Shown: piece by piece, positions 15,760 to 20,875 of the stretch
How the letters are laid out: each line of letters begins with the position of its first letter
How positions within the stretch are numbered: position 1 is the first letter of the stretch
Source: SHVO01 sp041919675
GTDB lineage: Bacteria; Pseudomonadota; Alphaproteobacteria; Rhodospirillales; Rhodospirillaceae
Assembly: GCA_041919675.1 (NCBI GenBank)
Contig: JAYRTJ010000056.1
Location: 1-20,875 of the forward strand
Reading direction: 5' to 3'
Length of the DNA stretch: 20,875 bases
Made by a program: the position numbers and the translations under genes
The notes under the pieces: model-generated
Told to the model about the DNA's origin: nothing
The model's input: only the letters and a program-made list of their open reading frames with translations
Database searches by the model: none

Positions 15760-16689
15760 ATGCTCGGGGAATTCTTACGCTACATCACGACGTTCGCGCC
15801 CGAGCGCGTGCGCAAGTTCGGCTATTTGAAGCGTCTGATCGCGCTCGAATTCCGCGCCAAGCGCTGCGAAAGCGCCTGGGCCGAGCACCAGCGCAATTGC
15901 AAAGCCTTCATCACCAAGGCGGCAGATCTGTGCGCGGAGCAAAAGCTCGCGGTCGTTCTGGGCTCGGGGCTTTTGCTGGAAGTGCCGCTGAAAGCGCTCT
16001 CCGACCGCTTCGAGAAGGTGGTCCTGGTCGATATCTTCCATATGCCGCAGGTTGTCGGCGAAGCCCGCAAGCATTTCAATGTGAAGACTCTCACCGGCGA
16101 CATCACCGGGGTGTTCAAGGCCATGAAGGAACGCCGTGCGCCGGGCTCGAACCATCCCGCGCCACCGCCGCTCATTCCGCATTTGAAAGAGGCCGACCTC
16201 ATCGTCTCGTGCAATTGCCTGACGCGGCTGGCCAAACCCTTCACGGACCATTTCGAGAAGGAGCGCGGTTTTTCCGATCTCGATTCCGACAAGGTCGCCT
16301 ACCAGATCATGGAACGTCACGCCAAAGCCATCGCGGAAGAAGCGACGGGTGTCGGCGTGATCGTCACCGACACCGACCGTTTTGCGATGCAGGGCGACAA
16401 TATCGTCTCGCGTACGGATCTCTTGAAGGCGCTCAAGCTTCCCGTCACGGCGACTCTCGGCCACAACGAGGAATGGGATTGGCTGGCCGCGCCGCATCCC
16501 GAAGATCATCCGACGCACGACTACATTCACACCGTCGTCGGCAAGGTCTATCAGCGCAACATCTCGGAGGAAGACAAGGCAAAGGCGGCCGCCGAAACCG
16601 AGCTTCCGCCGGAACTGCAAGATGATCTGCCCGCCGAGGCCGCCGCCGACGATATCCCCGATATCGGCGCCATCGTTCCGGAGCGATAA
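15760..16689 (+). CDS. Uncharacterised protein with methyltransferase-like Rossmann motif
   Basis: I do not recognise this 309-residue protein as a named family. Residues 1-60 are basic and helical. At about 64-72 it reads VVLGSGLLLEVP, and after about 20 residues VVLVDIFH, which looks like the glycine loop and the acidic end of strand β2 of a Rossmann nucleotide- or SAM-binding fold. ADLIVSCNCLTRL near residue 145 could be the strand-4 motif of such a fold. Later there is a VIVTDTDRFAM segment and an acidic tail rich in Ala and Glu (from about 275). It lies 35 bp after mutL on the same strand and so is probably co-transcribed. A role in DNA or RNA modification is possible but only inferred. 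No membrane segment or signal peptide is seen. Confidence 0.8.
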   Translation: MLGEFLRYITTFAPERVRKFGYLKRLIALEFRAKRCESAWAEHQRNCKAFITKAADLCAEQKLAVVLGSGLLLEVPLKALSDRFEKVVLVDIFHMPQVVGEARKHFNVKTLTGDITGVFKAMKERRAPGSNHPAPPPLIPHLKEADLIVSCNCLTRLAKPFTDHFEKERGFSDLDSDKVAYQIMERHAKAIAEEATGVGVIVTDTDRFAMQGDNIVSRTDLLKALKLPVTATLGHNEEWDWLAAPHPEDHPTHDYIHTVVGKVYQRNISEEDKAKAAAETELPPELQDDLPAEAAADDIPDIGAIVPER

Positions 16690-16691
16690 AA

Positions 16692-17333
16692 CTAAGCCGC
16701 CTTACGCGGCCTTCCCGGCCTACGGATGTTCGCGACCTCATCCAGGCCGATGCCGCGGTTCGTGGCCGCGCGCAGCATGTCGTCGAACGCCTGCGAGGGC
16801 GCGTCGAACAGCGCGCGGTAGCCGGCGCGGCGTGTCTCATCGTCGGCGCCGAGACGCAGGTACGTGTCATGGGGCGTCACCAGCGCGTCTTCGCGGCCCG
16901 CCGCATTCGCCTTGTAGCTCGACCAGCGATAAACCTCGGGCGAAGCGGCCATGCCGGCGCGGACGGGATTCATTTCGATGTAGCGCGAGCAGCCGAGGAA
17001 ATAATCGTCGCGGCCGATGACGCACGCACGGTACCGGCCCTCGTAGAGCGTGCCGCTGCGTTCATTCACGGCGTTGAAATAGCGGGTGTAGCGAATCCCG
17101 AGCGATTGCATGGCCCGCGCCAGCGAGTCCTTGGACTCGAGCGTGGCCAAGAGGTGGAAATGATTGCTCATCAGCACATAGGCGTGGACCGAGAGCCCAT
17201 AGGTCTCGGCGGCCTCGGCCAGCCAGGCCAGGAACTGGCCGCTGTCCTTGGCGGTCTCGAAGATCCGGCCCTTGTTATTGCCCCGCTGGATGACGTGAAC
17301 CGTCATCCCGGGCGAAAGTCCCCTGAAACCCAT
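16692..17333 (-). CDS. REP-associated tyrosine transposase (IS200-like Y1 family)
   Basis: The 213-residue protein is a Y1/HUH transposase of the RAYT group. It has HVIQRGNN at 13-20, the HUH pair H58-x-H60 in MSNHFHLL, and catalytic Y118 in CSRYIEMNPVRAGM, followed by RWSSYKANA. RAYTs nick single-stranded DNA at REP palindromes and are usually single-copy, domesticated genes. There is no tnpB partner and no IS ends are visible. The start ATG 17333 leaves the protein only a few residues short of the usual PRLxLPG N-terminus. No Shine-Dalgarno sequence precedes it; instead TATAAT lies 7 nt upstream. The C-terminus RRPGRPRKAA resembles an AT-hook. It sits convergent to the gene at 15760 and downstream of rsmD. 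Confidence 0.93.
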   Translation of the reverse strand: MGFRGLSPGMTVHVIQRGNNKGRIFETAKDSGQFLAWLAEAAETYGLSVHAYVLMSNHFHLLATLESKDSLARAMQSLGIRYTRYFNAVNERSGTLYEGRYRACVIGRDDYFLGCSRYIEMNPVRAGMAASPEVYRWSSYKANAAGREDALVTPHDTYLRLGADDETRRAGYRALFDAPSQAFDDMLRAATNRGIGLDEVANIRRPGRPRKAA

Positions 17334-17340
17334 GCCGGAA

Positions 17341-17379
17341 ATTATATCAGATATAATAAAAAATTATATCAGAGATAAT
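17341..17379. promoter_or_regulatory. Two AT-rich palindromes 22 bp apart (operator/promoter candidate)
   Basis: ATTATATCAGATATAAT (17341-17357) is a perfect odd-centred palindrome. ATTATATCAGAGATAAT (17363-17379) repeats it with one change. Their centres are 22 bp apart, about two helical turns, a usual layout for a cooperative dimeric DNA-binding protein. On the minus strand the first copy contains TATAAT, ending 7 nt before the transposase ATG, so a transcript from it would be nearly leaderless. The second copy contains the rsmD stop codon and its last three sense codons. The near-total AT content contrasts sharply with the GC-rich surroundings. Confidence 0.55.
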
Positions 17380-17980
17380 TTAGCGCGTTGTTCCACCGGT
17401 ACAGCATCACCGCGATCCGGCCTGCCTCGCGGCGGTCGAGCAGCGTGAAGCCCTCGGCATCGGGGGGCACGTCGCTTTCGTCCATTTCCACCGAGATCAG
17501 TGCGCCCGGCTTCAGCCAGCCCTGGCGCGCGAGGCTTGCCATGGCCGGGCCCGGCAGGCCCTGCTCATAGGGCGGATCCAGAAGCGCGATGTCGTGGGCG
17601 ACGGCGGCTTTGGGCAGGTTGGTCGCATCGGCGCTCATGAAGCTGACGCGGTCTTCCGCGCCGAGGGTGGCGACATTGCGCCGGATGAGCGCCAGCGCCG
17701 CCATGTCCCGCTCGATAAAGGTCACATGCGCCGCGCCGCGCGACAGCGCCTCGAGACCCATCGCGCCCGTGCCTGCGAACACATCGGCCACGCGCGCGCC
17801 CGCCAGGGCGATGCCGCTTCCGGCCGCGCCGTGCATCAGGCGATTGAACAGGGATTCACGCACGCGGTCCGTGGTGGGGCGGATGGAATTGCCGCCCGGC
17901 GCTTCGATCGGCCGTCCGCGCCACACGCCGCCGATAATACGAAGGCGATTGGGTTTCGCGGGCGCGTCCTTTTTTCTCAC
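17369..17980 (-). CDS. rsmD: 16S rRNA (guanine(966)-N(2))-methyltransferase
   Basis: RsmD methylates N2 of G966 in helix 31 of 16S rRNA using SAM. The 203-residue protein shows IIGGVWRGRPIEAP near residue 15 and RPTTDRVRESLFN at 34-46. The SAM-binding loop is ADVFAGTGAMGLEALSRGA at 65-83, FIERD follows at 88-92, and the catalytic DPPY motif is at 135-138. All are family hallmarks. It starts with GTG 17980, which overlaps the TGA of the rluB-like gene as GTGA, indicating translational coupling. The last residues, WNNALNYL, go beyond the usual end at the ...MLYR strand and are encoded partly by an AT-rich palindrome next to the transposase gene. Confidence 0.96.
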   Translation of the reverse strand: MRKKDAPAKPNRLRIIGGVWRGRPIEAPGGNSIRPTTDRVRESLFNRLMHGAAGSGIALAGARVADVFAGTGAMGLEALSRGAAHVTFIERDMAALALIRRNVATLGAEDRVSFMSADATNLPKAAVAHDIALLDPPYEQGLPGPAMASLARQGWLKPGALISVEMDESDVPPDAEGFTLLDRREAGRIAVMLYRWNNALNYL

Positions 17981-18810
17981 CGGCGCTTCCGTTTGCGCGA
18001 CAGACCCTTGGGCGCGGCATTGCCGAGCTGCTGACGCACCACATGGCCGGGCACTTCCTCGACGCGGCCCGGTTCAAGTTTACCGAGCTGGAACGGACCG
18101 TAAGACACGCGGATCAGGCGCGTGACCGATAGCCCCAGGAACGCCATCACCTTGCGGACTTCGCGGTTTTTGCCTTCGGTCAGAGAAACGCTGATCCACA
18201 CGTTGCTTTTCGCCGGGCCCTTGCTCGGATCGGTTTCGCCGTCGAGGGTCGCGATGATCTCGCCGTAACGCACGCCTTCCACCGTCACGCCGTTCTTCAG
18301 GCGGTCGAGCATCTTGGCGTCCACGCGGCCGTGCACGCGCACACGGTACCGGCGCGCCCAGCCGCGCGCGGGCAATTCCAGCTCGCGTGAGAGATCGCCG
18401 TCGTTGGTGAGCAGCAACAGCCCTTCGGAATTGAGGTCGAGGCGTCCGACGCTGACCACGCGCGGCATATCGGGCGGCAGCGCGCTGAACACGGTGGAAC
18501 GGCCCTTTTCGTCCTTATGGGTGGTCAGGAGGCCGACAGGTTTGTGGAAGCGCCACAGGCGCGCGCGGTCCGCCACGGGCAGGCGCTCGCCGTCCACGAA
18601 CACTTCGTCGTCTTCCGTCACGGTGCGCGCGGGCGTTTTCAGCACTTCGCCGTTCACGGCGACGCGCCCGGCTTCGATCCACTTCTCGGCGTCGCGGCGC
18701 GAACACAATCCGGCGCGCGCCATCACTTTCGCGATGCGTTCGCCCTTGCCGGCGGGTTCGTCGCCGTCCGGCTCATCCGCAGCGACGGTCTTGACGGGTT
18801 TTTTGGTCAT
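17977..18810 (-). CDS. rluB: RluB-type 23S rRNA pseudouridine synthase
   Basis: The 277-residue protein belongs to the RsuA/RluB/RluE/RluF family. An S4 RNA-binding domain spans about 24-75 (ERIAKVMARAGLCSRRDAEK). The catalytic domain has RFHKPVGLLTT at 87-97 and VGRLDLNSEGLLLLTNDGDL at 121-140, with catalytic D125. GKNREVRKV and the LIRVSYGPFQLG end segment are also typical. Most likely it makes pseudouridine at position 2605 of 23S rRNA, but RluF/RsuA-like specificity cannot be fully excluded. I chose ATG 18810, which overlaps the TGA of the upstream gene (ATGA). A longer in-frame start at 18882 lies inside that gene. The C-terminus is a basic tail (RKRKRR). Confidence 0.93.
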   Translation of the reverse strand: MTKKPVKTVAADEPDGDEPAGKGERIAKVMARAGLCSRRDAEKWIEAGRVAVNGEVLKTPARTVTEDDEVFVDGERLPVADRARLWRFHKPVGLLTTHKDEKGRSTVFSALPPDMPRVVSVGRLDLNSEGLLLLTNDGDLSRELELPARGWARRYRVRVHGRVDAKMLDRLKNGVTVEGVRYGEIIATLDGETDPSKGPAKSNVWISVSLTEGKNREVRKVMAFLGLSVTRLIRVSYGPFQLGKLEPGRVEEVPGHVVRQQLGNAAPKGLSRKRKRR

Positions 18811-19523
18811 GAGCGGCAGGCGTCCACGAAGGCCGCGAACAGTTTCACGTCCGCCGGGCTGATGTGGAACTCGGGATGCCACTGCACGCCGATGCAGAAC
18901 TTGCGAGCCGGATCCTCGACGCCCTCGATCACGCCGTCCGGCGCCACGGCGTCGACCATCAAGTCCTTCGGCATGCTTTTGACGGCCTGATGGTGCGCGC
19001 TGTTCACCGGCAGCTTGGTCTCGCCGCCAATGGCTTTATGCAGCACCGTGCCTTCTTTCACCGTCACATCGTGCCCCGCCTGATGGCGCGGGTTCGGCTG
19101 CTCGTGCGCCAGGGGATCGTTGATCTCGTCGGGAATGTGCTGGATCAAGGTGCCGCCGAGGGCGACGGCGAGTAATTGTTGTCCGCCGCAGATGCCGAGG
19201 ATCGGTTTATCGGCCGCCAGCATCGCGCGCGTGATCGCGAGTTCGAAATCCGTGCGGCCTTCCTTCAGCGTGACCTTCGGATGGCGTTCGTCCGCGCCGA
19301 ACAGCTTTGGGTCCACGTCGAAGTTGCCGCCCGAAACGACGATCCCGTCGATCATCTTGGCGTATGCTTCGACCAGGCTCGGTTCGTGCGGCAGCACGAC
19401 GGGCACGCCGCCGGCCTCGCGCACCGCCGAACAATAATTCTGCCGCAGGGCGTACCAGGGATATTTGGAGTAACCGCCGGGCTCTTCGCTGTCGGCGGTG
19501 ATACCGATGATGGGCTGTTTCAT
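18807..19523 (-). CDS. Class I glutamine amidotransferase-like γ-Glu-GABA hydrolase family protein
   Basis: The 238-residue protein is a stand-alone class I glutamine amidotransferase fold of the PuuD group (Peptidase_C26). The catalytic cysteine is C112 in ILGICGGQQLLAVALGG, and the His/Glu pair is H216 and E218 in VQWHPEF. PuuD hydrolyses γ-glutamyl-GABA in putrescine breakdown, but no other putrescine-catabolism gene is nearby and the substrate here is uncertain. The MKQPIIGITADSE start is typical, and a GAGAAG ribosome site lies a few nt upstream. The stop overlaps the start of the rluB-like gene, so it heads a coupled run with two rRNA-modification genes to which it has no evident functional link. 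Confidence 0.92.
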   Translation of the reverse strand: MKQPIIGITADSEEPGGYSKYPWYALRQNYCSAVREAGGVPVVLPHEPSLVEAYAKMIDGIVVSGGNFDVDPKLFGADERHPKVTLKEGRTDFELAITRAMLAADKPILGICGGQQLLAVALGGTLIQHIPDEINDPLAHEQPNPRHQAGHDVTVKEGTVLHKAIGGETKLPVNSAHHQAVKSMPKDLMVDAVAPDGVIEGVEDPARKFCIGVQWHPEFHISPADVKLFAAFVDACRS

Positions 19524-19542
19524 GGGCTTCTCTTAGCATGAA

Positions 19543-19570
19543 GGCCGCGACGCCTGAAAGCATCGCGGCC
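19543..19570 (-). terminator. Possible hairpin terminator of the lytic transglycosylase gene
   Basis: GGCCGCGA (19543-19550) pairs perfectly with TCGCGGCC (19563-19570) around a 12-nt loop. It lies between the transglycosylase stop and the amidotransferase start. On the minus strand it is followed by TTCATGC, so it lacks a proper T-run. It may be a weak terminator or part of the amidotransferase leader. Confidence 0.35.
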
Positions 19571-19600
19571 CTAAAGTTTGCGGCGTCCCCCGGGGATTGC

Positions 19601-20632
19601 TTAGAGCAAATCGTCCAGATTCACAGGGAGGGGCGCCGGCGCGTGGTAGGCCGAGGGCCCGCGTTTTTGTTTCGGTAGGCCCACGCCCGGCGCGTCTTCT
19701 TTCGTGCGCATCATGGCGGCGGCGAAGTCCTGGCCTTGGAAGCCGGCCGGCGACATCAAGGTGCTGAATGCATCCTGATCGCCCTCTTCGTCTTCCAGCA
19801 TCTGCATCGGACGCGCGGCGATCATCTTCGCCATTTCCTGCATCACCATCATCTGCACCATTTTCTTGGTGATGTCCGGCTTTTCCTCGGCGACGCGGTT
19901 CGCGCCGTGCGCCACATACTGCACAGCGGCTTGGGTGCGGTGCGTTTGCACGGGTGCTTCCGGCATCGCTTCCGCCGCGTCGGCGAAGCGGTTCAACTGG
20001 TTCGAGAAACGCGCGCGGATCAGATCGACCACATCGGTGACGCTGCGCGGCTTGCCGTCGGGCGTGGTGAACACCGCGCGGTTGGCTTTCGCCGCCGCCG
20101 GCAGCACACTTGCGCCCGCGGCATCGGGGTTTTCCTGCGCCGCAGTCAAAAGCATCGCCGCGCCGGACGCGCCCAGGAAGTGCGCGAGATAAAGATCGGC
20201 GGCGTCGGGCAGGCGGCCCAGCGAACCTTCAAGGCTGGCGGCGTTGTCTTGAGCGTAAGCGGCGGCCATGAGGCCGGAGGCTTCCGGGTCTTCGCGCAGA
20301 TCGAGCAGGCGGCGCTCGGCGGCGGCGTCTTTCACGACGGCCTTGCCGCTGTCCGAGACGCTGATCTTGTTCGCGAGATCGCCGTAGCCGTACTGGCTGC
20401 CGTAGCGGTGCATCATGTCGAGCCATGTGCCGCGCGTGAATTGGAACAGACCGGCGGCCGACGAGGTGGAGGCCTGCGCGTCCGGATTGAGGCTGCTTTC
20501 CTGCGCGGCCTTGGCCACCAGATACTGGAAACTCACGCCGCTTTTGGCCGAGGCGACCTTGAGGCCCGCCAAGGTGGAACGCTCCACGGCCTGGCCTGCA
20601 ATCTTCACAAGATCATTCAAAGGTTGGACCAT
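19601..20632 (-). CDS. Lytic transglycosylase (SLT domain) protein
   Basis: The 343-residue protein has a transglycosylase SLT-like domain at about 30-170. Catalytic Glu is E45 in KAAQESSLNP, and SSAAGLFQFTRGTWLDMM at about 57-74 is the G-L-x-Q-F/W motif of lysozyme-like transglycosylases. DLYLAHFLGASGAAMLL near residue 146 also fits. These enzymes cleave peptidoglycan to 1,6-anhydro-muropeptides. No signal peptide is visible at ATG 20632 (MVQPLNDLVKIAGQAVERST), so export may use another route, such as the flagellar export apparatus, as for some alphaproteobacterial relatives; this is inference. The C-terminal half is low in recognisable domains, with a Met-rich stretch (KKMVQMMVMQEMAKM) near residue 255 and a Pro-rich tail. 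It is divergent from tadA. Confidence 0.88.
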   Translation of the reverse strand: MVQPLNDLVKIAGQAVERSTLAGLKVASAKSGVSFQYLVAKAAQESSLNPDAQASTSSAAGLFQFTRGTWLDMMHRYGSQYGYGDLANKISVSDSGKAVVKDAAAERRLLDLREDPEASGLMAAAYAQDNAASLEGSLGRLPDAADLYLAHFLGASGAAMLLTAAQENPDAAGASVLPAAAKANRAVFTTPDGKPRSVTDVVDLIRARFSNQLNRFADAAEAMPEAPVQTHRTQAAVQYVAHGANRVAEEKPDITKKMVQMMVMQEMAKMIAARPMQMLEDEEGDQDAFSTLMSPAGFQGQDFAAAMMRTKEDAPGVGLPKQKRGPSAYHAPAPLPVNLDDLL

Positions 20633-20709
20633 CGGGCGCTGTCCGGATAAAGCTGTTCTGCAAAGGTAGTTTTCAAATCCTTAGCAATCGTTAACACGCA
20701 GGTAAGTCT
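20633..20709. promoter_or_regulatory. Divergent promoter region (transglycosylase / tadA)
   Basis: The 77-bp gap must drive both genes. On the minus strand it reads GTTAACGATTGCTAAGG, which resembles a CtrA box (TTAA-N7-TTAA) but has one base too few between half-sites and CTAA instead of TTAA. I see no firm -35/-10 pair. The tadA ribosome site GCAGGT is at 20698-20703. Confidence 0.35.
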
Positions 20710-20875
20710 TTGGATTCACATGAATATATGAATCTGGCCCACAGCGAGGCCGAATCCGCCGGCGCGCGCGGCGAGGTGCCCATTGGCGCGGTCGTCGTCG
20801 GCCCTGACGGCGCCGTGCTGGCGGCGGCCGGCAACGAGGTCGAAGCGCGTAACGATCCGACCGCCCACGCCGAGG
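20710..20875 (+). CDS. tadA: tRNA-specific adenosine deaminase (N-terminal part, cut by right edge)
   Basis: TadA deaminates the wobble adenosine-34 to inosine in tRNA-Arg(ACG), and is usually essential. Fifty-five residues are present: MDSHEYMNLAHSEAESAGAR, then GEVPIGAVVVGPDGAVLAAA and GNEVEARNDPTAHAE. The GEVPIGAV strand and the HAE motif (H53, E55: zinc ligand and proton shuttle) are diagnostic; the second zinc motif P-C-x-x-C lies beyond the edge. I place the start at TTG 20710, because HEYM before the first helix matches the family N-terminus and GCAGGT lies 6 nt upstream. ATG 20728 would lose these residues, and the ATG at 20720 hits a stop at once. Placement near rluB and rsmD is common in alphaproteobacteria. 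Confidence 0.93.
   Translation, partial: MDSHEYMNLAHSEAESAGARGEVPIGAVVVGPDGAVLAAAGNEVEARNDPTAHAE

Noticed and set aside
16692..17333. A complete insertion sequence (IS200/IS605 type) around the transposase
   Set aside because: There is no tnpB, no target duplication and no paired subterminal hairpins; the protein fits the single-copy RAYT group better.
1..20875. CRISPR array, tRNA, rRNA, integron or prophage
   Set aside because: No regularly spaced repeats, cloverleaf-like sequences, rRNA-like stretches, attC sites or phage structural genes were seen on either strand.

Overview
The window is a GC-rich chromosomal stretch from an alphaproteobacterium. The gene content and order point this way: lspA followed by a DUF3035/BamF-like lipoprotein, paired M16 peptidases, and an endonuclease-type mutL near rsmD, rluB and tadA. 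It looks like a Rhodospirillales/Rhizomicrobium-type genome, but the sequence alone does not fix the genus. Most of it is housekeeping. There is no CRISPR array, rRNA, tRNA, prophage or integron. The one mobile-type gene is a REP-associated tyrosine transposase (RAYT).

Layout. At 1-596 (minus) is the N-terminal part of a PAS-GGDEF signalling protein. At 703-2114 (minus) is a three-gene run: small lipoprotein, MarR regulator, secreted protein. From 2155 (plus) come a MaoC-like hydratase and ribF. A 277-bp gap then holds a REP-like palindrome and a terminator-like leader, followed by ileS, lspA and the BamF-like lipoprotein gene, closed by a strong terminator at about 7867-7893. A minus-strand membrane protein (7863-8663) diverges from a pair of translationally coupled M16 genes (8808-11536), of which only the first keeps the zinc motif. 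An exported RidA-family protein converges on them.

From 12241 (plus) come pgi, mutL and a conserved-looking but unrecognised gene with a Rossmann/methyltransferase-like start. From 16692 to 19523 (minus) are the RAYT and a tightly overlapping chain: GATase -> rluB-like -> rsmD. A lytic transglycosylase (19601-20632, minus) diverges from tadA, which is cut by the right edge just after its HAE zinc motif.

Themes. RibF, IleS, RluB, RsmD and TadA serve cofactors and translation. LspA, the BamF-like lipoprotein, the M16 pair and the lytic transglycosylase serve the cell envelope. The most unusual signals are non-coding: (a) a possible attenuator with a 17-codon Ile-containing leader ORF before ileS; (b) two near-identical AT-rich palindromes 22 bp apart, overlapping the RAYT promoter region and the last codons of rsmD; (c) a palindrome-rich in-frame insertion inside ribF, close to a REP-like element sharing an 11-bp core with it. 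None of these amounts to a proven new system; they are testable leads.
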